Below are positions 42,915 to 52,674 of a stretch of 64,000 nucleotides of DNA, in pieces. A program made the position numbers and the translations under genes. The DNA comes from Pelagovum pacificum (GTDB lineage Bacteria; Pseudomonadota; Alphaproteobacteria; Rhodobacterales; Rhodobacteraceae), in NCBI RefSeq assembly GCF_016134045.1, contig NZ_CP065915.1, forward strand, positions 2,418,001-2,482,000, read 5' to 3'. Below the pieces are notes generated by a model. The model was not told where the DNA came from. It saw only the letters and a program-made list of their open reading frames with translations, and did not search any database. The first letter of the stretch is position 1. Each line of letters starts with the position of its first letter.

Positions 42915-43868
42915 ATGGCAACGACGGAAGCATCTGCCCTCAGGGGCCGAGGCGGGCGCGGCTCCAACGGGGGCCGCTTCGGACTGTCGCGGCGGCAGAT
43001 CACCTGGGCGAAATCGACCCTGCCGGTGCTGATCATCTTCCTGCCCCCGGGTCTCCTTCTTTTCACGATCTTCGTCATTCTGCCCATGGGCGAGGCAGCA
43101 TGGTATTCGTTCTACAACTGGAACGGCTACGGTGAGCCGACCCAGTGGATCGGCACGCGCAACTACGAGTTCGTGTTCCAGAACAAGGTCTTCCTGACCG
43201 CACTCAAGAACAACGCCCTGATCATCGTGGTGTCGATCCTGGTGCAGATCCCGCTGGCGCTATGGCTGGCCAACATGCTGGCTCAGCGGATCAGGGGATC
43301 GCTGGTGTTCCGGCTGATCTTCTTCCTGCCTTACGTCCTCGCCGACGTTGCGGCGGGCCTGATCTGGCGCTTCGTCTACGATGGCGATTTCGGTATCGTC
43401 TCAAATACCTGGCAGGCCGTAGGCGGCGAGCCCTTCTACGCCCTGGCCGAGCGCGAATACGCGATCTGGGCCGTCCTTGCCGTGATCGTGTGGAAGTACT
43501 TCGGCTTTCACATGATGCTCTTCATCGCGGGCCTTCAGGCCATCGACAAGGAGATCATGGAGGCCGCCGAGGTCGACGGTGCGACCGGTGCGCAGAAGTT
43601 CTTCCGCATAACCCTGCCCCTGCTTGCCTCGACCGTACGGTTGTCGGTCTTCTTCTCGATCATCGGTTCGCTGCAACTCTTCGACCTGATCATGCCACTG
43701 ACCGGCGGGGGTCCGAGCAACTCGACGCACACGATGGTCACCTACCTCTACCAGTACGGGGTCGTGCGGCTTCAGATCGGGTTCGGCAGCGCGGTCGGGG
43801 TGGTTCTGTTCCTGATCTCGGTCACGCTGGCCTTCACCTACAGATGGATCTTCATGCGCAATGACTGA
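42915..43868 (+). CDS. Sugar ABC transporter permease (MalF-type)
   Basis: 317 residues from ATG at 42915. A basic Gly/Arg-rich N-terminus precedes six membrane helices. The permease loop EVDGATGAQKFFRITLPLL and MPLTGGGPSNSTHTM are diagnostic of the carbohydrate uptake family 1. The 3' end overlaps the second permease by eight bases. Confidence 0.93.
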   Translation: MATTEASALRGRGGRGSNGGRFGLSRRQITWAKSTLPVLIIFLPPGLLLFTIFVILPMGEAAWYSFYNWNGYGEPTQWIGTRNYEFVFQNKVFLTALKNNALIIVVSILVQIPLALWLANMLAQRIRGSLVFRLIFFLPYVLADVAAGLIWRFVYDGDFGIVSNTWQAVGGEPFYALAEREYAIWAVLAVIVWKYFGFHMMLFIAGLQAIDKEIMEAAEVDGATGAQKFFRITLPLLASTVRLSVFFSIIGSLQLFDLIMPLTGGGPSNSTHTMVTYLYQYGVVRLQIGFGSAVGVVLFLISVTLAFTYRWIFMRND

Positions 43869-44712
43869 CGCGACCTCCGGAGGGATGCGCCCGAACCTGG
43901 CGCGGCAATCCTACATCTACGCCTCGCTCCTGTTCGTCGCGGCGATCGTCGTGATCCCGCTGGCGATGACCGCGCTTGGCGGGTTCAAGACGCTGGGCGA
44001 GCTGCGCACCAACGCCTTCGGCCTGCCGCAGGAATGGCAGTGGTCGAACTACGTCGATATCATTTTCAGCCAGCGCTACTGGCTACAGATGTGGAACTCG
44101 CTCGTCATTGCCGGGATCACCGTGGGGCTCACCCTGCTGGTGGGGTCGATGGCGGCTTTCGTCTTTGCCCACGTGCATTTCTTCGGCTCGAAGTACCTGC
44201 TGGCCTACTTCCTGCTGGGCCTCATGTTCCCCGCCGCCACCGCGATCCTGCCGCTGTTCATCCGCATCCGTGACCTCGGCCTGATCGACACCTACTGGGG
44301 CGTGGCGCTGCCGCAGGTGGCTTTCGGGCTCGGCCTGTCGATCCTGCTGCTGCGCAACTACTTCCGGGGCATGCCGAAAGAGCTGTTCGACGCCGCCTTC
44401 GTCGACGGCTGCGGCTACGTGCGCTTCTTCTGGCGGATCACGCTGCCGCTGTCCCGTCCCATCCTGGCGACCGTGGGGATCATCACCTTCGTGATGAGCT
44501 GGAACAGCTACATCCTGCCGCTGATCCTGCTGAACTCGGAAGAGATGTATCCCTGGCCGCTTGGCATGATGGTTTATCGGGGCGAGTTTGCGACCGACTG
44601 GCAGTTGGTGCTGGCCTTCATCACGCTGACGATCCTGCCGACCGTCATCGCCTTCTTCGCGGCGCAGCGACACATCATCGCCGGCCTGACAGCGGGCGCC
44701 GTCAAGAGCTGA
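43861..44712 (+). CDS. Sugar ABC transporter permease (MalG-type)
   Basis: 283 residues. Six helices and the coupling loop AAFVDGCGYVRFFWRITLPL. Partner of the preceding permease. The ATPase for this importer is most likely the convergent MsmX/UgpC-type gene at 45253-46332. Confidence 0.93.
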   Translation: MTDATSGGMRPNLARQSYIYASLLFVAAIVVIPLAMTALGGFKTLGELRTNAFGLPQEWQWSNYVDIIFSQRYWLQMWNSLVIAGITVGLTLLVGSMAAFVFAHVHFFGSKYLLAYFLLGLMFPAATAILPLFIRIRDLGLIDTYWGVALPQVAFGLGLSILLLRNYFRGMPKELFDAAFVDGCGYVRFFWRITLPLSRPILATVGIITFVMSWNSYILPLILLNSEEMYPWPLGMMVYRGEFATDWQLVLAFITLTILPTVIAFFAAQRHIIAGLTAGAVKS

Positions 44713-44751
44713 GCGCGGGTCCTGCCCGTGCGCCCCTAAAACGCCCCGCCG

Positions 44752-45232
44752 ATGACCCTGGAGGAGATACTCGACCTGATGATCCGTCTTCCGGGTCTGG
44801 ACCACCGGGATCATCCGGCCCTGCGCAACAGGCGGCCCCGGCCCGAGGTCAGCCCCACCGCCTTCTGGGTTCCGGTCGAGGTCACGGGGGCTCGGGCCGC
44901 ATTGCTGGTAGGCCCCGACGAGGCCGGCGTCATCGAATTTGTCGGTGGCCGATCCCGAGATCCAGACCGGAACCCCGACCCTGCGTTGGGCGGATGTCCG
45001 GGAGGAGGCCTTGGCCTGGTGCCGCCGTGCCGCCGCGTCGGACGAGGCGCTGCGGCTGGTCGACCAGCGGGAGGACGTACGGCGCCTGCTCGACCTGCGT
45101 GTGCCCGGTTCGCCCCGGTTGATGACCTTCGGGCACAGCTTTCCCGAGGGCGAGTGGACCGAAGCGACGCTCGCGATCCACGTCATTCTGTATGATATCG
45201 AGCCCGACGATGCGGCAGGATACATTGACTGA
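44752..45232 (+). pseudogene. Unrecognised gene that appears frameshifted near 44945
   Basis: Frame 1 (ATG 44752) shows good high-GC coding for about 64 residues (MTLEEILDLMIRLPGLDHRD; TAFWVPVEVTGARAALLVGP) and then degenerates into a G/R/P-rich stretch. A second frame (+1) takes over at about 44945 with normal codon use to the TGA ending at 45232 (WADVREEALAWCRRAA; LMTFGHSFPEGEWTEATLA). That second frame has only TTG/GTG starts. The two parts would make one ~160-residue protein. The product is unrecognised. Either a true frameshift, a sequencing error, or two coupled genes. Position between the sugar permeases and the ATPase suggests it belonged to the sugar operon. Confidence 0.5.
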
Positions 45233-45252
45233 CCCGCCGGCGTGACTGGCGA

Positions 45253-46332
45253 TCAGACGCTGATCCGCTCTCCCGTGTCGCGGTCGAAAACGTGCACGAG
45301 GTCGGGCGTGATGCTCACCGTCATCTGACCTTCCCGCCGCATGTCGCTGACGCCACTGACCGCCACGGTGATGTGAGGCCCCTGCCCCAGGTCGAGGTTG
45401 TAGAACGTCAGCCCGCCCGTCGGCTCCACGTAGTCGATCGAGCCGGTAAGCGTGTTTTCCGTACCGTCGAGCGCAAGATGCTCGGGCCGCAGGCCGACGG
45501 TGACAGCAAGACCCTCCCGAACCTCGCCGTCCGGCTGCCAGTCCAGCTCGGTTCCGTCCGCCAGGCGGACGCGGAGCGCCCCGTCCCGACGCACCACCTC
45601 TCCGTCCAGCATGTTCATGCCAGGCGATCCGATGAAGGCGGCGACGAAGAGGTTCACGGGACGCATGTAGAGGTCCATCGGCGTGCCGACCTGCTGGATC
45701 ACGCCGCCGTTCAGCACCACCACGCGGTCGGCCAGAGTCATTGCCTCGATCTGGTCGTGGGTCACATAGATCGAGGTCGTGCCGACCTTCTTGTGCAGGG
45801 TCTTGATCTCGCCCCTCATCTGTACCCGCAACTTGGCGTCGAGGTTCGACAGGGGTTCGTCGAACAGGAAAACCGACGGGTTGCGCACGATGGCGCGGCC
45901 CATCGCCACCCGCTGCCGCTGCCCGCCCGACAGCTGGGAGGGCTTGCGCTCCAGCATGTCCTCAAGCTCGAGCATCCGCGCCGCCTCGTCCACGCGCCGC
46001 GCGATCTCGTCTTTCGGAACCTTCGAGAGCTCGAGGTTGAAGCTGAGGTTCTTGGCCACGCTCATATGCGGGTAGAGCGCGTAGGACTGGAACACCATCG
46101 CGATATTGCGCTCGCGCGGGGTGAGGTCGTTCACGATCCGGTCGCCGATCTCGATGTCGCCGGACGTGATCTCCTCCAGCCCCGCGATCATCCGCAGGAG
46201 GGTGGACTTGCCACAGCCCGACGGCCCGACGAGCGCCAGGAACTCCCCCTCCTCGACGGTAAGGTCGATCCCCTTGATGACCTTTACCGCACCGTAATTC
46301 TTCTCGATCCCGCTCAGGCTGACGGATGCCAT
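45253..46332 (-). CDS. Sugar ABC transporter ATP-binding protein (UgpC/MsmX type)
   Basis: 359 residues. Walker [10 protein letters not shown] (37-45), Q-loop [13 protein letters not shown], signature [17 protein letters not shown], Walker [13 protein letters not shown]. The C-terminal TOBE/MalK-type domain has VGLRPEHL. It is convergent with the permease genes, so expression is separate; such ATPases can serve several sugar importers. Its promoter must lie in the 300-bp gap before the DUF1275 gene. Confidence 0.93.
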   Translation of the reverse strand: MASVSLSGIEKNYGAVKVIKGIDLTVEEGEFLALVGPSGCGKSTLLRMIAGLEEITSGDIEIGDRIVNDLTPRERNIAMVFQSYALYPHMSVAKNLSFNLELSKVPKDEIARRVDEAARMLELEDMLERKPSQLSGGQRQRVAMGRAIVRNPSVFLFDEPLSNLDAKLRVQMRGEIKTLHKKVGTTSIYVTHDQIEAMTLADRVVVLNGGVIQQVGTPMDLYMRPVNLFVAAFIGSPGMNMLDGEVVRRDGALRVRLADGTELDWQPDGEVREGLAVTVGLRPEHLALDGTENTLTGSIDYVEPTGGLTFYNLDLGQGPHITVAVSGVSDMRREGQMTVSITPDLVHVFDRDTGERISV

Positions 46333-46632
46333 GCCCTACCTCCCTCGACTGCTCCGGCGCCACCATATCGGTCCGGCAGGCATGAGCAATCTTTGTCTGC
46401 CAAAGCCGCACGAAGCCATGACATCACCCTCGCGTTCAGGATGAGCAAAACGTGTAATCTCCGTAACTCCGGTAGAGGCCGGAGATTGGTCCTCCGTTCG
46501 AAATCTCGAATCTCATGATCGAGGCTCGCGCCCCCGGCGCCGATATGGAATTGCAGTGCCGAGCAACCCCGGAGACGCTGTCGCTTGTCCCGGGGCCGCA
46601 GGAAGCTGCAATGCGGGGGTCAGGGCAAACCA
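46333..46632. other. Intergenic region upstream of the sugar ATPase and DUF1275 genes
   Basis: 300 bp, divergent promoter region. It contains an imperfect hairpin AATCTCC/GGAGATT (46456-46487) with an inner CTCCGG repeat. No gene is supported. Confidence 0.6.
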
Positions 46633-47334
46633 ATGCTAATCAGAGTTGGAGACCAGCGGACGGAGAGGATCGACGTCACTCTGGCGGGCATCCTGTCGTT
46701 CATCGCCGGGGCACTCAACGCCGTCGGCTTCCTGATCGCAGGTTCGTTCACGGCCAACATGACCGGCAACGTCTCCGCCTTCGCGGACGAGCTGGCAGAG
46801 GGTGCAATCAGGACTGCTCTGTCCTTCGGCGGGCTGATCGTTGCATTTATCTTCGGCGCCGCGCTTGCCGCTGGCGCCATCCAGTACGGCGAACGGCGCA
46901 AACTTCGGTCGATCTACGCCGTGGCAATTCTTGTCGAAGGCGTGATCCTGCTCGGGATCGGAGCCGCGTTGCTCCGCTGGTCCTCGACCGGCGACGGCCC
47001 CCTGATGTTGGCGCTCAGCTTCGTCATGGGCCTTCAGAACGCCGCCACTACCCTGATCTCGCAATCACGGGTCCGCACCACGCACGTGTCAGGCATGGCA
47101 ACGGATATCGGTATCGAACTCGTCGCCCTTGCCGGGACCGACGAGGTGAGGTCCCAAGCGGTTCCGAAGCTGAGGTTGCACAGCGTGACGCTTGCGTCGT
47201 TCGCGGTCGGCGGACTGGTCGGGGCCCTGCTCTTCGGCATCATAGGTTTCTGGCTATTCATCGCAGCGGCGATCAGCCTGTTTGCCCTGGCCGCGCCGCA
47301 AGCACTCGGCGCGCGGCAACCGGATGACTTGTAA
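46633..47334 (+). CDS. DUF1275 (YoaK) family membrane protein
   Basis: 233 residues from ATG at 46633 (an open frame continues upstream to 46585 without good start signals). About six membrane helices with the family motifs AGALNAVGFLIAGSFTANMT (about 20-39) and GLQNAATTLISQSRVRTTHV. Function of the family is unknown; transport has been suggested. It lies alone between the sugar ATPase and tRNA-Cys. Confidence 0.88.
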   Translation: MLIRVGDQRTERIDVTLAGILSFIAGALNAVGFLIAGSFTANMTGNVSAFADELAEGAIRTALSFGGLIVAFIFGAALAAGAIQYGERRKLRSIYAVAILVEGVILLGIGAALLRWSSTGDGPLMLALSFVMGLQNAATTLISQSRVRTTHVSGMATDIGIELVALAGTDEVRSQAVPKLRLHSVTLASFAVGGLVGALLFGIIGFWLFIAAAISLFALAAPQALGARQPDDL

Positions 47335-47433
47335 CCTGGCGCGGACAATCTCTTCGCTGCCGTCACCGGCATGTCCAGAACAATAATATGTGGCAGGGTG
47401 CGCGGCAGCAGGGTGGCGGAACCTGCTTGTTAA

Positions 47434-47507
47434 TGGAGGCGAGTACCGGAATCGAACCGGTGTACACGGATTTGCAATCCGCTGCGTCACCACTCCGCCA
47501 ACTCGCC
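47434..47507 (-). tRNA. tRNA-Cys (GCA)
   Basis: On the minus strand the acceptor stem GGCGAGT (47507-47501) pairs with ACTCGCC (47444-47438), followed by discriminator T and an encoded CCA. The anticodon loop reads TTGCAAA with anticodon GCA, and the T-arm GGTTCGATTCC is normal. U73 is typical for cysteine tRNA. Confidence 0.95.
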
Positions 47508-47776
47508 AGAGTGGCCGTTTTCCTAGTCGCGACCGAAGCGCTCTGCAAGGGGGGATCCGCACATTGCGCCGAAAATCCGGGCAGATGGCTGATCGGGCCG
47601 GGGCATGACGATGCGGCACGCGGCGACACCGGCAGCCCTTTCAGGCAAGGGTCCGGGGCCGAAACCGGAGGCGATCGCCGAACAACTGATCAAGAAGTGT
47701 CTTGGATGCGTTGCCGGACCACGAATAGTGTGGCAAGACCGGATTGCCGAGGATTCTGAACGGAAGAGTTTAGTAA

Positions 47777-48430
47777 ATGGCTGACTACAATGCCCGCCGC
47801 ATCGTCATGGTCGACACGCAGGTCCGTCCCTCCGACGTGACGAAGTTCCCGATCATCGACGCCATGTTGTCCGTGCCGCGCGAATCCTACGTGCCCGACG
47901 ACAAGCGCGAGGCCGCCTACGTGGGCGAGAACCTCTCCCTTGGCGGAGGCCGCGTGATCCTGGATCCGCGCACCTTCTCCAAGATGCTCGACGCGCTGAA
48001 CATCCAGCCGACCGACATCGTCCTCGATCTCGGCTGCGGGCTCGGCTACTCGACCGCCGTCATCGCCCGCCTCGCCGAGTTCGTGGCCGGCGTGGAAGAG
48101 GACGAGGACCGCGTCGACGAAGCACAGGCCAAGCTCAGTGCGGAAGGTGTCGACAACGCCGCCGTCCTGCACGGCCCCCTCGCCGAGGGCGCGGCCAAGA
48201 GCGGCCCCTATGACGTCATCATCTGTGAAGGCGCCGTCGAGACGGTGCCGCAGGCCGTCCTCGACCAGCTGAAGGATGGCGGGCGCATCGCCGCGATCTT
48301 CTCGGAAGGTGCGCTCGGCACCGTGCGGCTCGGCTACAATGTCGATGGCCGCGTGACGTGGCGCTACATGTTCAACGCCGCCGCACCCGTCCTGGGCGGC
48401 TTCGAGGCGGCACCGGCCTTCGCACTCTGA
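47777..48430 (+). CDS. pcm: Protein-L-isoaspartate O-methyltransferase
   Basis: 217 residues. SAM-binding motif VLDLGCGLGYSTAVIARLA (about 76-94) and PCMT N-terminal features (MVDTQVRPSDVTKF; VPRESYVPDDKREAAY). It methylates isoaspartyl residues for repair of aged proteins; some alphaproteobacterial relatives lack confirmed activity. It is 31 bp upstream of tolC, in the conserved order pcm-tolC-popZ seen in alphaproteobacteria such as Caulobacter. Confidence 0.87.
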   Translation: MADYNARRIVMVDTQVRPSDVTKFPIIDAMLSVPRESYVPDDKREAAYVGENLSLGGGRVILDPRTFSKMLDALNIQPTDIVLDLGCGLGYSTAVIARLAEFVAGVEEDEDRVDEAQAKLSAEGVDNAAVLHGPLAEGAAKSGPYDVIICEGAVETVPQAVLDQLKDGGRIAAIFSEGALGTVRLGYNVDGRVTWRYMFNAAAPVLGGFEAAPAFAL

Positions 48431-48461
48431 CAACCAAGATACGGGCAGCTGGAGAGCACCG

Positions 48462-49820
48462 ATGAAGAAGTTGACCGCGACACTCCGGGGGATCGCCGTC
48501 GGTGCCCTGCTCGCCGGCTCCGCGATCCAGGCCTCGGCCGAAACGCTCGCCGACACGCTCGTCAGCGCCTACGAGAACTCCGGCCTGCTCGACCAGAACC
48601 GCGCCCTTCTGCGCGCCGCGGACGAGGACGTCGCAACGGCGGCGGCCGCGCTGGCCCCGATCCTGAGCTGGACCGCCAGCGCCAACGTCACCGACCCGCG
48701 CGGTGTCGACACGATCACCACCAGCGTCGGCGTGAACATGCAGCTGCTGGTCTATGATTTCGGGGCGTCCCAGCTCGCCATCGAGGCGCAGAAGGAAGTC
48801 GTTCTCGCCACCCGGCAGAGCCTGATCGACGTCGAGCAGCAGATCCTGCTGCGCGCCGTGACCGCGCACCTGAACATCCGCCGTGCCGCGGAGTTCGTCG
48901 CGCTGCGCGAAAGCAACGTGCGGGTCATCACGCAGGAACTCCGCGCCTCCGAGGACCGCTTCGAAGTGGGCGAGATCACCCGCACCGACGTGTCGCTCGC
49001 CGAATCCGCGCTCGCCGCCGCGCGCAGCGAACTCGCCGCCGCGCAGGGTGACCTGCGCCAGGCGATAGAGGAATATCGCGCCGCCGTCGGCCGCGCCCCC
49101 GGCAACCTGCAGCCCGTGTCCCCTGCCCCGCTGCAATACGGCATGGACGAAGCGAAGGCCTTCGCCGTTCGCAACCATCCGACCGCGATTGCCGCCCAGC
49201 ACAACGTGACGGCGGCGGAGCTGAATATCCGCCGGGCCGAAGCCTCCTACCGGCCGACGGTCACGCTGAACGGCGGGCTCAACTACGACAATGACTTCAA
49301 CCGGACCGAGCAGTTCGGCCTGTCGATCGGCGGCCCGATCAGCCAGGGCGGCGCGCTGGCCAGCAACGTCCGTCGCGCGATGGCCAACCGGGATGCGCAG
49401 CGCTCGGGCCTCTACGTCACCAAGACCAACATCGAGCAGCAGGTCGGCAACGCCTATGCCCTGCTCGCGGTCGCCCGTGCCAGCCTCGACGCCTCCAACC
49501 GGCAGATCAGTTCGGCCCGTGTTGCCTTCCAGGGCGTGCGGGAAGAGGCGACCCTCGGCGCGCGAACCACGCTCGACGTTCTGAACGCGGAGCAGGACCT
49601 GCTGAACGCCGAGGCGGCGCAGGTTTCCGCCCGCATCGACGAGGTGCTCGCGACCTACCAGGTGTTGAGCTCGATGGGCCTTCTGACCGCGCAGAATCTG
49701 AACCTCGGCGTGCAAAGCTATGACCCGGCGGCCTACTACAACCTCGTTCAGGATGCGCCGCTGGCACTGTCCGACCGGGGCCGGGCGCTCGACCGCGTGC
49801 TGCGTGCAATAGGCGACTGA
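48462..49820 (+). CDS. tolC: TolC family outer-membrane efflux/type I secretion channel
   Basis: 452 residues from ATG at 48462, with GGAGAG upstream. Signal peptide about 1-27. Two internally repeated alpha-hairpin halves typical of TolC (SEDRFEVGEITRTDVSLAES around 160-185; FQGVREEATLGARTTLDVLN around 350-370). It is the trimeric exit duct for drug efflux pumps and type I secretion. No inner-membrane partners are adjacent. Confidence 0.93.
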   Translation: MKKLTATLRGIAVGALLAGSAIQASAETLADTLVSAYENSGLLDQNRALLRAADEDVATAAAALAPILSWTASANVTDPRGVDTITTSVGVNMQLLVYDFGASQLAIEAQKEVVLATRQSLIDVEQQILLRAVTAHLNIRRAAEFVALRESNVRVITQELRASEDRFEVGEITRTDVSLAESALAAARSELAAAQGDLRQAIEEYRAAVGRAPGNLQPVSPAPLQYGMDEAKAFAVRNHPTAIAAQHNVTAAELNIRRAEASYRPTVTLNGGLNYDNDFNRTEQFGLSIGGPISQGGALASNVRRAMANRDAQRSGLYVTKTNIEQQVGNAYALLAVARASLDASNRQISSARVAFQGVREEATLGARTTLDVLNAEQDLLNAEAAQVSARIDEVLATYQVLSSMGLLTAQNLNLGVQSYDPAAYYNLVQDAPLALSDRGRALDRVLRAIGD

Positions 49821-49939
49821 CCGGTTCGGCGGCGCAAGTCTCCGCAATAGCGCGAACAATTTGTTGGTATTTGTCCTATCGGTTGTTTGGTGACCGGTCT
49901 GGGGATAGACTGGTGGTCGAGGCTAAAAGCAGGAATCGC

Positions 49940-51415
49940 ATGTCGGACCCGTTGACCAACGTGGAGATCGAGGATGTTCTGGCATCCATTCGCAGGCTCG
50001 TGTCCGCAGGGGAACCGGCAAACCCGCCTGCCCGACGCGATCCGCCGCGCGATCGGCTCGTTCTGACCCCTGCCCTGCGCGTCCATGACGATGCGCCGCC
50101 GGCACGCACGACCGCCCTGCCCGCCAATTCCGACACCCCTGCCCGCGACAAGGTCGAGGTGGCGCCGCCCGCCGCGATCAACCTCGCCGCGTTCGAGGTT
50201 CGCGACGAGCTGGAGCCGGACGAGGACCTGATCCAGGGTGATGAGTCGCAGGAGGAGGACGACCTCCTCTTCCTCCAGGACGAGGAAGAGCTGAACGCCG
50301 AACATCCTTCCGTAGACGAAGACACCTACGAGGAAGAGATCGTCGACAAGGTGGCGGCCGAACCGCACGACCGGAAAGAGGACACCGGGGACGATGTCTC
50401 CGCGATGCTCGCCGGTGTCATGGCGGCCAGCGCAGCCCATGCCGCCGACCATCCGGCACCCGCGAAGGCGGAGCTCAGCGCAGCTGAACGCGCCCTGCTG
50501 GGCGACCCGGACGAGGCCGCCCGGCCCACCGACGGACGCCCCGTGCGCACGATCGAGCCGGGCGAAGACCTCGACAGCGATGGTGAGGACGACCGCCTCC
50601 GCGCACGGCTGCGGGACATGGTGGCAAGCCCCGCCGAGACGCAGCCCGCGGACAAGGTCGCCAAGGCTAAGGCCCCACTCACCGAGGCTACCGTCGCCAG
50701 GACACCGGCTGCTGCAGAGAAATCGCCCGCCCCCGCAGCGCCTGTTCAACAGGCGACTCCCCCCGCCGCGCCGATGTCCGATGACTCGCCGGTGTCGCGG
50801 GACTCCATCCGCAAGCGGATCGAAGCCACGATCGCGGAGCTCGAGGCGGCCGTGTCCTCCTCCTCCGAGGATTTCGAACCCGACGGGAGCGAGACGCCCG
50901 CTCAGGCCTCCTTCGCGAGCCGCCAGAAAAGCCGTCTGCACCTCGTCGTGACCGGCACCGATGAACCGGCACCGACCGTCTCCGCACCCGTCGCCCCACG
51001 CGAGCCGGAGGACGAGACCGAGGAACCGGTGTTCGAAAGCGGACGCGTGTCGGCTTACGAGCAGGAGTATGACGAGGTTGAGGACGTGGAGCCCGAGGGC
51101 GCACCTGTGTCCGGTTTCCGACAGTCGCTCGGCAGGCTGCACATCGCCGACTTCGAACATGGCGAAAAGACCGAGAGCCAGCGGGCCAACCCGTCCGAGA
51201 ACGTCGCCGCCTACCCCGACCTCGACGACGATCCGCAGCTTGCCGACTATCTCGACGGCGGCGCCCTTATCGACGAGGAGATGCTGCGCGACATGGTCGG
51301 CCAGATCGTGCGGGAAGAGCTTCAGGGCGTTCTCGGAGAGCGGATCACCCGCAACGTGCGCAAGCTCGTGCGGCGCGAAATCCACCGCATCCTGAACTCG
51401 CAGGACTTCGAATAA
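49940..51415 (+). CDS. PopZ-like (DUF2497-like) polar organising protein, diverged
   Basis: 491 residues from ATG at 49940, with AGGA upstream. A short N-terminal helix LTNVEIEDVLASIRRLVSA (5-23) matches the PopZ/DUF2497 start. A very long acidic, proline/alanine-rich, low-complexity middle (about 30-420) follows, then a C-terminal helical block IDEEMLRDMVGQIVREEL plus NVRKLVRREIHRIL. This layout (end motifs, disordered acidic linker) and position directly after tolC, as in Caulobacter, point to PopZ. The middle is about three times longer than in Caulobacter PopZ (~177 residues). Confidence 0.72.
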   Translation: MSDPLTNVEIEDVLASIRRLVSAGEPANPPARRDPPRDRLVLTPALRVHDDAPPARTTALPANSDTPARDKVEVAPPAAINLAAFEVRDELEPDEDLIQGDESQEEDDLLFLQDEEELNAEHPSVDEDTYEEEIVDKVAAEPHDRKEDTGDDVSAMLAGVMAASAAHAADHPAPAKAELSAAERALLGDPDEAARPTDGRPVRTIEPGEDLDSDGEDDRLRARLRDMVASPAETQPADKVAKAKAPLTEATVARTPAAAEKSPAPAAPVQQATPPAAPMSDDSPVSRDSIRKRIEATIAELEAAVSSSSEDFEPDGSETPAQASFASRQKSRLHLVVTGTDEPAPTVSAPVAPREPEDETEEPVFESGRVSAYEQEYDEVEDVEPEGAPVSGFRQSLGRLHIADFEHGEKTESQRANPSENVAAYPDLDDDPQLADYLDGGALIDEEMLRDMVGQIVREELQGVLGERITRNVRKLVRREIHRILNSQDFE

Positions 51416-51618
51416 CCCTTCGGGGTGGCCGGAGACGGCCCTGCGACGGAACCTGTACTCCGGCCGCGGTTCGTCCGCCAGCGCCATGGGGCCACACGAC
51501 GTCGACGGAACCGAACCGCTGCACGCCACAACCGCAGCGCGCGCGAACGTTTCTCATAGGTGCATGTCAGGTGAATTGATACAGATCAATTTGCGCGACG
51601 ATGAACGCCGCTTAAGCG

Positions 51619-52674
51619 CTAAGTCCCTATATCGTATGTAGCAATTGCTGTCGCTTTCAGGACCGCGAACAGCTCTTGCCCCTGCGTAAGCTTCATCGCA
51701 TCCGCCGAACGCCGCGTGACCCGGGCAAGAAGGCGGTCCCGGCCTGCCGCCAGTCCGACGGCGACACCGGGTCCGCGTCCCGTCGTCAGCGCCGTGATCG
51801 TCACCGGCAGGATGTTCAACGCGCTCAGCCCCTGTGGTCGTTCGAGGGCAAGGATCACGTCCTGCGCCGGGACCCGCAGCCGCACCCGGTCACCCGGCGC
51901 GCCGAGCCGCCCCGGCAGGATCAACTGCCCCGCGTCGATCGTGAGCGTCGTCAGACCGTCCGCCTCGTCATAGGCCAGCACCGTCGCGAACAGCAGCGCC
52001 CCCGCGTCGCGCACCCCGACAAGAGGAACCGCGTCGGGATCGCCGAGCACCTCCATCGTCGGACCGGCACGCGTGACGCGGCCGTTCTCCATCAGGACCA
52101 TCGTCGTCGCGAGGCGCGCCACTTCGCTGACATCGTGGCTGATGTAGAGGATCGGCACGCGGGCGACGTCCCGCAGCCGCTCCAGCCAGGGCAGGATCTC
52201 CGCCTTGCGCGGCGCATCCAGGGCGGAGAGCGGCTCATCCAGGATCAGAAGCTCGGCGCCCGACATCAGCGCCCGGCCAAGCGCGACGCGCTGGCGCTCA
52301 CCGCCTGAAAGGTCCGCCGGATACCTGTCCAGTAACGGACGCAGGCCCAGCATCTCGATCACGTCTGCCTCGTCACGTGTTCCGCCGTAGCGCAGGTTGG
52401 CAAGAACAGCCATGTGCGGAAACAGACGCGCGTCCTGAAAGACGTAGCCGACCCTGCGCTTTCGCGCCGGCAGGTTGATGGAAGGCCCGAACAGCTCCCG
52501 ACCACCGACCGTTATCCGACCGGTGTCCGGTTTCAGCAGTCCCGCCACCGCGCGCGCGACGCTGGTCTTGCCGGCCCCCGACGGACCGAACAGCGCCGTG
52601 ACGCCGGCCGGGGCCGTAAAGGTCGGCGACAGGGTGAAATCGCCCAGTGTTCTGGTGAAGTCGATCTCGATCAT
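51619..52674 (-). CDS. modC: Molybdate ABC transporter ATP-binding protein
   Basis: 351 residues from ATG at 52674, overlapping the modB stop (ATGA). Walker A GPSGAGKTS (about 31-39), signature ADLSGGERQRVALGRAL, Walker B LLILDEPLSALD. A C-terminal MopI/TOBE domain (about 285-351) binds molybdate and gives feedback. It powers molybdate uptake with ModB and ModA. Confidence 0.95.
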   Translation of the reverse strand: MIEIDFTRTLGDFTLSPTFTAPAGVTALFGPSGAGKTSVARAVAGLLKPDTGRITVGGRELFGPSINLPARKRRVGYVFQDARLFPHMAVLANLRYGGTRDEADVIEMLGLRPLLDRYPADLSGGERQRVALGRALMSGAELLILDEPLSALDAPRKAEILPWLERLRDVARVPILYISHDVSEVARLATTMVLMENGRVTRAGPTMEVLGDPDAVPLVGVRDAGALLFATVLAYDEADGLTTLTIDAGQLILPGRLGAPGDRVRLRVPAQDVILALERPQGLSALNILPVTITALTTGRGPGVAVGLAAGRDRLLARVTRRSADAMKLTQGQELFAVLKATAIATYDIGT

